This document shows, piece after piece, positions 45,479-58,577 of a stretch of 64,000 nt of DNA (position 1 is its first letter; every line of letters begins with the position of its first letter). The notes beneath the pieces were generated by a model. It worked only from the letters and a program-made list of their open reading frames with translations, did not search any database and was not told the DNA's origin. Source of the DNA: Phycomyces blakesleeanus NRRL 1555(-) (lineage: Eukaryota; Mucoromycota; Mucoromycetes; Mucorales; Phycomycetaceae). The position numbers were made by a program, and so were the translations under genes. The stretch lies in NCBI RefSeq assembly GCF_001638985.1, contig NW_017265138.1, forward strand, positions 1,485,177-1,549,176. The letters run 5' to 3'.

Positions 45479-47232
45479 TTTATTATGATCTGTCTATGAA
45501 GCGTTAAACGAATATATTTTATATTTCTTTTATTTTATATATTGGTTTCCAAGCTGGGAAAAGAAGTGAAAAAAAAAGTGAGTGAGAAAGAAAGACCCAA
45601 AAATAAAGGGTATCTTATCACCCTGTAAAAAAAAAATTACAAAAAAAAAGAACACAAAAAAGAAAAACTTTAGTTGTGCAAGTCACTTTTTTCTCACGGC
45701 CTGGATAGACAGACAGTGAGACAAGCTATTTAGACATAAGGAAGACATAGAGAATATAGACAAACAAGTAGGCAAAAAAAAATAAAAAAAAAATCCCACT
45801 GTCAAAATCTCATATATGGTGTGACATGGTGTGACCTGGTGTGACCTGGCAGAAGCAGGAAATATCTTAAAAATAATAATAATTACATATTCTAGTAGAG
45901 AGAATATATACATATATAATATAATAAATGTTCTCACAATTGAAACCATAAGAAACAAAATCAACCGATTGAGGATTATATTCAAGATAATTTGAAACAC
46001 TAGTTGTTGTTGTTGTTGTTGCTGTTGTTGTTGTTGATATTACTGCTATTATTCTCATTCTTATGATTCTTATTATTGCTCTTATTATCTTTATTATTGG
46101 TGTATCAAAGTAAGTAAAGTCGGATTGTAATTAAATGTGCGTATTCAAAAGGATATTTGTGTCATAGTAAGCTAATGACACAAAAACAGATTGTAAAGCT
46201 TCTTTTTGAGAATTGAGACTCCATTTGTGCATGTATATATTGATAATTCTTTGATCATTCTGATATATACATATACATATTTACATATATTTCCTTCATG
46301 TATTATTTTCAAACATATACTCTATATATAAACATATGTGTATATGCATATCAAGACAAAGAGGTATAAATATAGCCAAGACAATCAAACGGCATGTATA
46401 TAGGCTATAGAAACAATATACATATATTGGCTGGTGTGTGTGTAGGGGGCTGTGGTGAGGAAGAGAAACAACGGGACTTTAAAGAGAGGTAAAATAAAAA
46501 TGATTAATTGAAGGGTAGCAACTAATCAGAACTTATCATTAAGTGTGTTATTGTGAGTACGTGTGTGCCTGTATGTGTGCAAATATGCGTGTGAGTGTGC
46601 TATTATTTTTTATTTTTATATATTTTTTTGCCGTCGATTCTCGGTTTCTATTTTGATCTGCAGACACATTGATTTCGTTGTGCGTATTATAATAAATACA
46701 ACAGCCAAACAAGCAAAAAAGACGGTTGTGCTGTTGAATGCAAGCAAGTTTGGATCTAGTACATAATCATTATACAATTACATATATACAAAACAAAACA
46801 AAAAAGGTACAGCTGAACAAGATACTCAAAGTTCTTTCTTTTACATGACTGTGTTCTTATGAACTGTGCAAATAATGTATTCTAGTTACCTGATAAACAT
46901 GATAAACATGATAAACATGATATACATGTTATACACATGCTATATACCAAAATACATTCTGAATTGTTTATTCAGTATGATTGGAAAATTTACTGAACCT
47001 TATAAATTACCAAGTTAAACAAAGGAAAATATTATCTGGATTATACTTTTCTCTCTCTTTATTTCGCTTTGGTTCTTCCTTTTTTTTTTAGCTCTCAGTT
47101 TCCATGGATACATAATCCTTAAAATTAGGAGATATATATACATGCGTATCTTTAAAGAAAGTTTACCAAGCCTGGTCTCGATCATTTTCTATACAAACAC
47201 TGTATTCCGATTGAGACCCAACAACAATAGTG

Positions 47233-47267
<35 letters not shown>

Positions 47268-50200
47268 AGCGTTAAAGTCTTCTTGTTAAGAGCTAATATT
47301 ATCGCATCATATATATAGCATAAAAGGACTATAATATACCACTGATTTCAGAAAATAATATTAATAAAAAATAATGAATTATTTTAATAAGATATATATA
47401 TAAGGGGAAATAGGAGAGTGAGAATGAGGGGATCGATTGCTTTATAGATTCATTCATTCCTTCATTTTGATTGAGTGATATAAATAAATATATATATATA
47501 TATTTTAAAGATAGCATGAATGAAAATCACAGAACTCTAAAAAAATATAAAATAAATAAATAACAGAAAGCTTATCTTGAACTAATTTTATTAGCCTTTC
47601 AATTGCTTGATTGCTTGATAATATAAAAGAAAAACAAAGTAATACTCTTCATATTAAATTCAAGCCATCTATTATCTTTACATGACAAGCCAATTAAAAT
47701 GCATACATATATGCTGTGTGTATGTTTAGCATTGGTTTATAAAAATAAGATAAAGGGACAATTGTTTGAATCAAATCAGTTATAATATTTAGAAGATTAA
47801 TGACAGGTCCAGAAAATTTTCGCCGAAGTCTCGGACCAGTTTGTTGTTTTGACGTCCCTTTAAATAATTGAGTATGTATATGGGTATATATATGTATAAA
47901 AGGTTGATCCTATTTCACGTGACGCCTTTTAATTGTTGAATTGATGTACAGAGACAAAGATAAAGATAAAGAAAAGGTGGAAAGCGGTAAAACATTTTGG
48001 TATTACATGTGCACCATAATAAGCTTACTTTACAAACTAGATTATCATCTCAAGATACACATACACATACGCATATATATATATAAAGGGATAGAAGCAT
48101 ATGAATTTACCAATTGCTTCTTATGTATGTATTAAGCAAATAGGAAAAAAGTTTACATACAACAGCCAGATTCTTAATATTTTGTTTTCAATTTGATGTT
48201 TTTATTTCGGATACAATTAAAAGGGTCTTATTTTTCATAAAAAAGATAAATGCAGGTAGATATACTAGAAGATATTACAGCTATGTTATTAAACTATATC
48301 GTAATCTTTAAAAGCAAAATGATAATTTGTTCTTTAGGATGAAATGTCTTTAGAGGTATAAAAAGACAGCACTGTTGATAAAGTTTATCTTAATATTTAC
48401 ATGCAAAATACTAGTAGATAAATATCCAAGAATACCAAGGAATAAAGTAATATGGCATCTTGTTTATCTCTTTAGAAGCACAAAGTTTCGTGCAAAGTGA
48501 CGTACAGCTGGATTTTCAAGTAATGGAATGAGACGATACAAGACGAGACAAATTGAATTGAATTGAAATGAAATTAAAGGAAATGATATGAAGACATACT
48601 AGAGAGTACACAGCATAAGACTAAAGATAAGAAAGTTATATGGTTAATAATAATAATTACTAGCTTTAACTAAAATGACATCAAAAGCAACAGCAATATT
48701 GATCTCTGTTGTATTCATATTACTAAAAGAAAAAAGTCAATGTATATCAAAATGATCTTTACTATTTTATTCTGCACAGTAATAAAGCTTTAGTTCTAAA
48801 CTTTCTTCCTAAATTTAATTTCAGTCTTCGTTTTTGAACTTGCAATTACAATTGCCTTTGCTCTTGTACAGAAATAATATTTTTTTCTAAAGAAATTCCT
48901 TGCATATATTTTTAAGCCTGCATGATCTATTAATACATCTCTTACATGTACACCCAAGACAATAAAATACATAGAAATACTTGAAATACCTCAAATCAGT
49001 TAATCAACATTTTATCGTTTTCAACTCATCTGCTACTCAAAATTGCCAAGCAATAGCTATAAATAAATTCTTGTTGAATACATGGATTAAAAACCCCATT
49101 ATTACACCCACTTGTCCTACATATCAAGCTTCGTATACATTTGTCAACTTTTTTTTTACTTTAATAAAATTGTATTTCAATTCTTACTATACAAAACCGC
49201 ATCTTTTTAGTTGAGGAATATTCTTTTTTATAATGAAGAATTGGATACTTAATTTCATATATTAGGCAAGCTTTAAAAATCAAAAAAGAAAAGAAAGAAA
49301 GAGGTAATGATATAATTGACACGGTATACTATTAAAGTATCTTTATAAGACATGTAAAAATATATCATGAATTGCAAAAATGAATAAATCACAAATCTTT
49401 ACACATTTGTGATTTTAGCAAAGCATTTGTACAAACATTTAACATATATAACTCTATCTAATATTAACTGTCTTTTTGGAAAGAGCAAGTTTCAAAGTGT
49501 CCTATAAATCTGTTATTACAGCATTTGTTCTTGCTCTTATTATACTTATTATTTTTCTCACCAAAAAAAATTCATTTTCTCTTAGATTTCAGCTCATAAA
49601 GTTTCTTGAACCAGTTTTAACTCACTTTCCATACAATAAAAAGAAACTTATTTCACACAGGACTCTAATAATACCTGATAGAATTCTCTTTAAAATCAAT
49701 TGCGACAACACAGTTCTTCAGCTCTTTATTTTGGTGTAATAAGTAAATAAAGAAGTATAGTTAGATATTCCTGTTTCTTTTCCTTTTTCTCCAAGCTATA
49801 AGAACATGCTTATATATTACTAATCTCTCACCTCTCCCCTTAGGAAAGAGGGGGTTTTATCCTACAGGCAGTTAATATACAAGTTTTCCCTACTGCTCTA
49901 TCCTAATTGGCCTATAATTATATCTTCTATTGTCTAAGATTTGATGTAATTTTGGTTTATTACGTTATATTCAAAAAGACAGATTTTAAGGCAGATTTCG
50001 TATATTATCTGATCTTGCTAATCTTCTAATTTTTTTGAAGATAAAAAAAAATAAAATAAAGAAAAAGATATAGACGAGGTAGACTGGTTATTCCCATTGA
50101 GACAGTTTAAGAATCAATAACTATACTATTCTAAGAAAGAGAAATCTTGTTAGTTTAAGTTTATTTGAATATCTTATTCTTATAAATGTTTGATACTAAA

Positions 50201-50649
50201 ACAAACAAAAAAACGTAACCCATAAAAAATTGAAACTTTAGGTTCAAATAAAATAGTAATAATTGCAGTGTTGTTTAGTCTCTTTTTACTTTATTTCATA
50301 TTCTGTATACTCATATTCTAAAATTTATGATAATATTTCTTCCTAAAGTTTCTTATCTATATCTTTACAAAGTTGGAATATAAGAAAGTAACTTAAACTC
50401 TGCCTTTAAATTCTCTGCAAACCTTCTTACCGTTTTACAACCACATCACTTATAGTCTACTATTCATTCAATAAAATGCTCGACTTATTCTTATACATTA
50501 ATTGTAATTTATAGTAGCTAAACTTTTCATAGGGAAGAATTAAATAAAACTTGAGGGGAGGCGGGGGGTTCTACTTTCAAAAAGTATACTATTATTTATT
50601 AATTTATTCTTTATATAGGTCTATGAATTCATCACAAAAAAATTTGTGT

Positions 50650-50765
50650 GTGTGTCCGAATGAATGTATGTGTGTGTAGGTAGATTTGTGTGTGTGGGTA
50701 GATTTGCGTACCTGGGTAGATTTTGTGTGTGTGTAGGTAGATTTATGTGTGCCTGGGTGGATTTT
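50650..50765. repeat. GTGTGTAGGTAGATTT minisatellite
   Basis: Five to six diverged units of 17 to 26 bp, each combining a GT run with GGTAGATTT or GGGTAGATTT, lie in tandem. Translation of either strand gives only repetitive peptide, so I treat it as non-coding. Confidence 0.75.
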
Positions 50766-50772
50766 GAGTACC

Positions 50773-51040
50773 AGACGTGGCACAGCGGAGGTACAAATAT
50801 TAAGAGAGGCAAATTGAATAGGAAGAAAAAGAAAGTCTTTATCGATTGATATATATAAGCATATTATTCTATCTCTTTAATAAACAACACCCTCACAGTA
50901 TCTACTTTTTCTAATCTTAAGATACTAACCCAAGATCAGTTTTGATCACCTCGAATATTATTTTAACCTTCTTTAATAAATAACACTCTCACAGTATCTA
51001 TTTTTTCTAAAATTGAGATACTAATCCAAAATCAATCACA
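50773..51040. repeat. Dispersed repeat cluster shared with 20.7-21.0 kb
   Basis: Segment 50773-50852 aligns in direct orientation with 20925-21005. Segments 50873-50935 and 50969-51025 are tandem copies with a 96-bp period and match 20677-20745 in reverse. Each tandem copy includes an AGTATCT/AGATACT inverted repeat around a T-rich loop. Confidence 0.6.
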
Positions 51041-52139
51041 AATACTCTAATTGCAATGCAGTATAATGTTTAAAAAATTATAGTTGGAATAAGAGGATCA
51101 ATTACTTGCTATTAAATAATAATAAAAAATTAAAGACTATTTGAAAACTTGTAAAAAAAGCAAAAAAAGTAAAGTAAGGTAAAATAAAATAAATTTAAAT
51201 TTCAAATTCCCAGTCTTTTTGGTTGATTACAGGGCATTTTTAGAACTCAAGCAAGCTAAGCTGTTTTTAGTAATTTAAAAACACCTGGGAGCGTAGCATT
51301 TTTGTGAGGGTAGCAATTCTCGTACACAAAAAAAAATGCGACGGTGTTTTAATATTTTATTTCTCCTAATGTCGTATACTCAAAAAAGCAAAATTCTATT
51401 ACTTCGGACTTAACAGCTTACTTTAGAAAAAAATCTTACTAAACGGTCTATTTTTTATGTGCTATAAATAAAGTAGCAAAAAAAGGTCGGCAAGTGAAAA
51501 TTAAATAATTGGATTTCACATATAATATTGCACTTTGATATGTGTGTGTGTGTTTTTTTTTTAAAAAAAAAAATAACTAAATCATTTTGACTTTGTTTTG
51601 TACCATCTATGATTTAGAGCTCTAGTATGTGTTATAATGTTATGAGTTTATGTATTCACTACCCATTTGCCCTACCCATTTGTCTAAATTTATGAAAGCC
51701 TTTCAATTTTTTATAACTGTCTCGATAGCCGAAAGTTCTCTTCTGTAAATCAAAATTCTATAGGTGTGCCATTTTATCCTTAACTTTAGCTACTTTTCTA
51801 CTGTTTATTTCAATTGGGCACACAATCACCATCGTCTATAATATGTGTGATATTCAGATATTCCCTTCAAAGTTAAATGTTTACTTGTCTCTATTGTTCA
51901 ACTCAATTGGGACACAATTGCATAGTGAGTTACCTGCGCGCAGGTAATTCATGAACTTGGTATAAAAATATAGAGACCAAATGTAAGTCATATGCAGAGT
52001 ATCTTCCTTTCTTTTTAAGATATAGAGAAGATACACATTCTTGGAAGCTTATAGTAGGTTGTTTCAATTTTTGGGATAAAACAATATCTATGTCAGTCAC
52101 ACGGATTAGCAATTTTCACAAAGAAAGAAAAAACAACTA

Positions 52140-52208
52140 CAGTGGTCCCTCGATAATTTCAAGGTACTTAGTTCCCGCCTTGGCCTTGAAATTATCGAGG
52201 GACCACTG
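52140..52208. mobile_element. 69-bp mini-transposon (MITE-like) with perfect 25-bp TIRs
   Basis: Bases 52140-52164 (CAGTGGTCCCTCGATAATTT, then CAAGG) are repeated exactly in inverted orientation at 52184-52208, leaving a 19-bp loop. TA dinucleotides flank both ends (52138-52139 and 52209-52210) as target duplications. CAGT-type ends with TA duplications are characteristic of pogo/Tigger and related Tc1/mariner elements. It has no coding capacity and is GC-richer than its surroundings, so it must be mobilised in trans, or is a deletion relic. Confidence 0.85.
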
Positions 52209-52490
52209 TACATAAGATTTTTTTTTAAAAAAAAGGTCTTCAAGAAGTGTTTGTTTCCAACTATTAAATATCATGGTTTATGGATATGTAGATTGAATTG
52301 TACTTTTTTTACATTTATTTCTTTATTTCTTTATATGTTCATTTACATATATATATTTATACATACATACATATATATATGTAATATTCGTTTATTAATT
52401 TTTTGAGTGTTTTATAATTAAATCCTGTAAAAAGAGGTTTATGAATTAATACACAAAAGTTGAATAAAATTGAACATGTTCTCAAATAAC

Positions 52491-54043
52491 TTACTTCTTC
52501 ACAATCTGAACGACATCCTCATCCTGAAGGATATGTTCCTTACCGACCTTCTGGGGGTTATGCTTTACAGAAGAACCCCAGACATAGGCACTGAAAACAA
52601 ACAATAAAATATAATTTAAGTAATTCAAAATCGTCATCAAGACCAACACAAATTATAGCAGAAGATACAATTAAACTTACCACTTGAATTGTTCCATAAT
52701 GGACTTGTGAATGTTGTTACAGAAATCTTCTACGGATGATTTGTCTGATGTCATGACAACTGGTTCCTCATAATCGGGAAGTTGTCCCTTGGGCTTGGTG
52801 TAAATTCTTACAAGAGCCAATTTCTATATACACACATACGAAATTAATTAATTTTCTCTAACAAAACCAAAAAAAAACTCAAACTCGTACACACCCTACA
52901 CCCTACACCTTATATCTTTATATATTCACACATTCACATATAGCTAAATCCTCTTCTTACCTTCCACATAGTTTCCAACAACTCGTCAAAGTTCCATTCG
53001 TGGTGTGAACTGATTGGCACAGCATTGGGAATTTTGTAGATAAGGTCCAATTCCTCAATGGAGATCTGATCAATCTTGTTCAAAACATAGATACAGGGGA
53101 TATAGATACTGTAAAACAGTAGTTAGTACCATGAAAAAAAAAGATCCTTCTATAATCAATTAGCCTCATAAAATAGTAATTCATACCGGTTAGCCTAAAG
53201 AAAGATAACACCAAAAAATAATTGTATTTTTAGTTATGATACACAGAGAGATCATTTATTGCACACACAAAAACCAGCTTACCTCGACAACATCAATCAA
53301 ATCATCAATGGTGTTATCCTCCTTGAAAGTAATATCAGCATTGTGGATCTTGTATTCACTCAAGACAGCCTTGACTTCTTCGGGAGTAATGTGTGTCAAA
53401 GGAACGGTGTTTGTGATCGAAATACCACCCTTTTCCTTCTTCTTGAAGATAATGGCTGGGGGCTTCTTGTTCAAACGAATACCGAAACCTTCCAATTCCT
53501 TCTCAATGATCTTCTTATCAGTCATTGGCTTGAGAACATCCAACACAATGAAGATAAGCGAACAAGTACGGGCGACTATCCAATTAACGCATGAATATCC
53601 CATACTTTTCTTCTTCTTTTTTATAAAAAAAAAACCCTCCTCCCCTCTCCTCATCCACAAATTATCTTACCAGCAATAACTTGACGACCACGACCCTTGC
53701 CATCCTTGGCACCTTCAATAATACCAGGAAGATCGAGAATCTATGTAAAAATACAACATATCCACCACATATTGTCAGATCCATCTCCCACAGACTTTCC
53801 TGATGAAAACCTAAAATATTTTCTCTCTCTCTTGAATATATATATTTATACCTGAAGTTTAGCACCCTTATATTGAACAACACCAGGAACAGTGGTCAAG
53901 GTTGTGAACTCGTAGGCACCGACTTCAGAGTGAGTGCCAGTAAGCTTGGACATGAGAGTGGATTTACCGACGGAAGGGAAACCTAAAATATGCCCATTTT
54001 TGGATAAGCAAATATTTTTTTTCATAGATCACAGATCAAGCTG

Positions 54044-54075
<32 letters not shown>

Positions 54076-54547
54076 TCCTTCTTTTTCTATTTCGTTATTA
54101 TTAATTAAACATACCAACGAAACCAATACGAGCCACACCAGTCTTGGCGACATCGAAACCGACTAAATTACATTAGAAAATCAAAGTTTGACTCATAAGT
54201 ATTTCTTTCATTATCTTCTTTTTTTTTAAAAAAAAAAACTCTTTGAACAACTGTAACTTACCACCACCACCTCCTCCACCACCACTGGTGGGCATAAGCA
54301 AATCACGCTTCAGCTTGGCGAGTTTTGCCTTGAGTTGACCCAAATGATAAGACGTAGCCTTATTCTTTTGGGTCTTGGCCATCTCATTCTACATCCATGA
54401 TTAAATTCTCGTTCACGGGTGCGGAATCGAGTCTAAATACTTACTTCAACTTCCTAAAAATCAAAAAATAAAATAAAAAATCAGTTATGAAATTCTTCTT
54501 GGATGCTTTTAATGCAATTCTACCTTGATTTTGTCAACGAGAGACAT
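52491..54547 (-). CDS. RBG1: Developmentally regulated GTP-binding protein 1 (DRG1/Rbg1)
   Basis: DRG1/Rbg1 is a conserved cytosolic GTPase of the Obg-HflX group that associates with ribosomes and relieves translational pausing together with a DFRP partner. Eleven exons give 366 residues, the usual length: 54547-54524, 54453-54445, 54388-54262, 54162-54115, 53982-53852, 53740-53671, 53575-53283, 53194-53187, 53108-52961, 52823-52681 and 52590-52491. G1 is GFPSVGKST near residue 70, G3 is [10 protein letters not shown]4 is NKID, and the C-terminal TGS domain includes [15 protein letters not shown] and ends in EDVVQIVKK. Exons 2 (9 nt, encoding EVE) and 8 (8 nt) are microexons; without them conserved residues and the frame are lost. 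The 5' end faces the RSC7-PHD gene, with 210 bp between start codons. Confidence 0.96.
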
Positions 54548-54757
54548 GATGAATTATTTCTTTCTACAAGTTGGAGACGAGGTAAAACAAGGAAAAAAAA
54601 AGGTCAAGTATGTGTCGAACATTGGTATAATGAAAACGAGTTTTTAGTGACTGCTCAAAAACAGAGTGACGTTTGAAATAGGTGCATTTAGCTAGACCAC
54701 AAGGAAAGCGGAAAAGGGAAAAATGCCAATGCCAGGGAAAAAGTCCATTTGCATGCC
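54548..54757. promoter_or_regulatory. Shared divergent promoter of RBG1 and the RSC7-PHD gene
   Basis: Only 210 bp separate the two divergent start codons, so both promoters must overlap here (or the RSC7-PHD transcript starts inside it). The interval is less AT-rich than most spacers. I cannot point to a specific factor-binding site. Confidence 0.5.
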
Positions 54758-57280
54758 ATGTCCACCAGAGGTAATCATTGCGTGTCTGATGTAGCATTTT
54801 TATTTAATTATTTATTTTTATTTTTATTTATTTTTTCCTTCTTCCCAATTCCCTCTATACCTTTAACCTTTTTTTTATACATAACATAAAAAAACTTCCT
54901 AGCTATTGAATGCAAAAATAAAATAAAATAAAATATTATTATTATTATTCCTATAAACCACACTGATTGACCTGATTTTGCCTTGTTGTTGTTTGTAGAA
55001 GCAGCTACATCAAGAAGACGCCGCGGACGACCGCCAAGAGATCAGCTTGAGACGGACGAAAATGTAGATCATGCCAATGAACGAAGCTCATTAGAGGATC
55101 GCATTCCAATTCAGAACGCACCTACCATCAATAAAGTTGGATCTGATAGTGAGATAGAAGATCGGCCCCGGAGAGTACTTCGAAAACGTGGACGATCCAA
55201 AACAGCAATGGAAATAGATACTGATGAGAAAGATACAAAGCGACAGAAAGAGGAAGAGAGTGAGACGGACAAATCGGGAGAGAAGAAGATAGATAAAGAC
55301 GGTCGCCTATTAGGAGGTGAGGACGATTATTGGAATTTTATTAGACTTTATTAACAAAACACAAAAAAAAATAAGAACAAACAAGGAAGGACATACTAAT
55401 TATGAACAACACAATATTAAGGGCGTGCTTACAAAGTATCTACTTTCACCTTACCAAATCGTGGCAAACAAAACTTCATGTTTGCTATGGATCCTGCAAA
55501 GGCTTTGGGGTACCGTGACAGTTATCTTTTCTTTCACAGGAACCCACAGCTGAAAAGAGTCCGTATTACAGAAGAAGAAAAAGCTTGGCTAGTTCAGCAG
55601 GGCCTGCTAGTATCTTGGTTCAAGAACAGAGATGTAGCTGTTGTCACTGCGCGATCTGTGTTCAAACGCTTTGGTCACAATATCATCAAAAAAGGAAAGC
55701 AACAAAAAGATGATTATTTCAAACCTTCCGATGTAGGAGAAGACGACGACGACGAATCTGAACCAGAAGATCTACCTATCGCACGTCGTCAATTGATTAC
55801 AGAAACAATGCAGTCTGATAAATACTCTACACAAGCACCTGTTGATCAGGCTTCTTGGATGCATCATGCTGCCTTGGCTGTGAGAGAATTCAATGCAAAA
55901 CTTCATGCAAGGAGACTAGCCAAACCTACGTTTTTTGACGTCCACACTAATATAACTCAACTGCCCTCTTTCACACAACCAACTCTGTGTCGATTTGAAC
56001 CTATATACGATCAGATTGAAAGAAACACCGAAGCTCAGTTCGACAATATGCATAGTAGGCGAAATGGAATCGGAAGGGGTCTACTTGATGATACCTACGA
56101 AGTTGAGGATGCTTTGAGAACACTTCCTGAAGAAATGATGGAAGATGCATTATCTGTCTTGCTACCAGATCCTGAAGAAAATGTTGAACGAGACGACTAT
56201 CCAATGGCTCTTATAGACGGCCAGTTTCAGTCATCATATCCAATGTAAGAAAAGGAGAAAGAGACTTGCGCACACATCAAGATAATATTATTATAATCAC
56301 ATTTTAATAGTTGAACACACAATCTGACACATTCCTCCTTCTTTGTTCTTTTTTTTTAGTGATGATGTTCGATTCAAAACAACAAAACCTACTATTGTAG
56401 CACCCTCAACTTTAAATGATACTGCTCAATCAATTATGGCACAACAATACTACATCAACCAAGTCTACCAAGCAGTTAATAATAGTCTAATGTTTATGGA
56501 ATCTGGTACCGGCAAGGAAGCACCAGTGACGCACACACAACAACGTGTTCAACCTACACCACAACCACCAATGACCTCATTACCAATCCGTAAACCAACT
56601 ACACCTCTTCCAGTAAGTTGTATAATATGTGATCTTCTTTATTATTGTATTTTTTCTTTTAAAAAATGTAGTATTATTATTAACGTATAATTATACTAGG
56701 TAGTTTCTCCTGCTCCTATTGTCACACTTTGTGGGTTCATAACACCTAAAGGCCAAGCATGTAAACGTGTTGTTATGTTCCCAGGAGAAAAATGCCAGTT
56801 ACATGCTCCTCTGGTAGCAGCTCAGAACAAGCCAGTCAACAAAGAAACCCCAGGCACACAAGTAAGATTACTTTGTTGATGTGTATATGCTCTCTTTTTT
56901 TTCGTAGTGTACGTACTGTATAACTTTATTCCTCATACGATTTGTGTCTGGTTTGTAGACACCTGCTCCAACATATGCTGAAAACAAGTGTGCTGATTGT
57001 CATTACTTGAGTGCACCGGTGGCTCTCTTACGTAAAGAAAAGAACACAGTCTGTGATGTATTTGCAATGGTAAAGTGTGCAAAATGCTCCAAGCGATATC
57101 ATCCTGTGTGTGTCAATTTGGATACACCCAGGCAAGTTGCGGCAGTTGAATCATATCCATGGTCTTGCCCAGATTGTAAAGTATGCTGTATTTGCAAGGA
57201 AGCCGGTGATGAGGCTAAGCTGATGATATGCGATGGCTGTGACCGAGGATGGCACACAACCTGGTAATTTACTAAATCTC

Positions 57281-57311
<31 letters not shown>

Positions 57312-58135
57312 ATTGTGTGTATGCATTGATAAAGTTACTTACATCTTTTGGTCTTTCTTTTAAAAAACAAATAGTTGTAATCCTCCACTTGATAAGATTC
57401 CATCTGGTGAGTACATTTAATATACTATGAATTTATCGGCTCTCTCCCCCTTTTTTGTAGCTTATTTAATGAATGTTTTCAAGATTCATGGCTTTGTCCT
57501 CTGTGTGCTGATTGTCATAGTTGTGATGAGAGAGACGGCAAGAGCGGCGATTCGTATCATCACGCAGTTGCACCCCCAAGTGATCGGTACAAATATCCCG
57601 TTTATCTGGCCACTTACTGCGGCACATGTCACGATAATTTTACACAAGATCGCATTTGTCCAGTCTGTCTAAAGACTTACAAGGAAGATGATAGCGAAGA
57701 GGATGAGAACGAGATGGTAGCATGCGACTCTTGTGATTATTGGATCCACACTAGCTGTGACGAGAGCTTAACGCCAGAGCAGTACCAGAAGCTGTGTGAT
57801 GATGAAGACGCCAAGTACAAATGTCCACTATGTGCTGACAGTGTCAAGCCATTGGTTCACACTGGGACAGCTGTCATGGCCCTCAAAGGTCTTTCTGCTC
57901 CGAGTGGGTACTGTGTTGGCTTATTGGGTGGCAAGGTAAAAAAAAAAAGGATTTGGGCGGGGGTGGGGGCGGGAGGGAAAGATTGATTATATTGTACGAA
58001 TACTCTGTGTAGATAGATAACCTTAAATTGTGCATTGTTCAGGTCAAAACGCGCGGTGTGGTGACATACAAAAAGGCCAAGGTGGGAGTACCAGAAATTA
58101 ATGGGACGGGGATAGCGGAAATGCCACAACTATGA
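54758..58135 (+). CDS. Chromatin-remodelling subunit: Npl6/Rsc7-type domain fused to PHD fingers
   Basis: Nine exons give 816 residues: 54758-54770, 54999-55316, 55422-56244, 56360-56612, 56700-56861, 56959-57263, 57375-57406, 57484-57935 and 58043-58135. After a basic N-terminus with RRRRGRPPRD (AT-hook-like), an Rsc7/Swp82 domain begins near residue 105 (EKKIDKDGRLLGG, AMDPAKALGYRDSYLFF, VAVVTARSVFKRFG). A Cys/His knuckle follows (CGFITPKGQACKRVV, KCQLH). Then come tandem PHD fingers (CDVFAMVKCAKCSKRYHPVC; CCICKEAGDEAKLMICDGCD) and a third PHD-like finger (ICPVCLKTY, ACDSCDYWIHTSCD). The first exon is 13 nt and was chosen because it supplies an ATG in phase with a good donor. The acceptor at 57484, not the nearer TAG, restores the PHD ending SDSWLCPLC. 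The product probably belongs to a SWI/SNF or RSC-type complex. Confidence 0.88.
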
Positions 58136-58577
58136 TGATAATAGACATCTTTTAATCATACACATCTTGTATATTCTGTACAGCTACTCTTTCTTTCTTC
58201 TATACTGAATGAGTTTCAGTAAAACATATTAAAAATAAATAAAAAATAAAAATAAAGACCCTTTATTACATCTATTGATTTAAACAATTCTTATTATTTT
58301 ATCTTTTTGGCCTTTTTGATCGATTCTATAAATAATCCTTTTCTCCAATTTTTTTTTTCATTTTCTTCATTTATAGTCTTTATTTTTTTGACCGTACAAC
58401 TCATATTACTTTAAATAGGATCGATTGACTCATTCATCGAAATATTGACTCACCCGCAAATAAAATAAAATGAACCTATTCTTTGGGTTTACTTCTTAAC
58501 TTAACCCTCTCACAAGCCACCGTTGCCAAAAAGAAAAAACAGGTCGCTTCAAGTCCCGCCAGGTACCTCCTTCCTTG
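58136..58577. other. Spacer between the RSC7-PHD gene and the CysRS gene
   Basis: This 442-bp same-strand spacer should hold the RSC7-PHD 3' UTR and the CysRS promoter. Its left part is AT-rich; the last 100 bp are more balanced. No gene is seen. Confidence 0.5.

Larger units (their letters stand above)
45479..52490. other. 7-kb AT-rich gene desert
   Basis: I found no gene with recognisable motifs or a plausible exon chain here. The left 500 bp should contain the GLY1 promoter. The rest is strongly AT-rich, with microsatellites (TA near 47235-47262), a GATAAACAT repeat near 46888-46925, a GTGTGAC-type repeat near 45828-45850, and ORFs below 90 codons with AT-biased codons. A minisatellite (50650-50765), tandem hairpin repeats (50873-51040) and a 69-bp mini-transposon (52140-52208) are listed separately. 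A non-coding RNA gene cannot be excluded. Confidence 0.5.

Noticed and set aside
46888..46925. GATAAACAT direct repeats considered as a CRISPR-like array or protein-binding site array
   Set aside because: The units are contiguous with no spacers and this is a nuclear fungal context; it is a simple microsatellite.
50621..50812. 63-codon minus-strand frame rich in His, Thr, Asn, Leu and Pro
   Set aside because: It is a translation of the GT-rich minisatellite; the periodic peptide simply reflects the DNA repeat.
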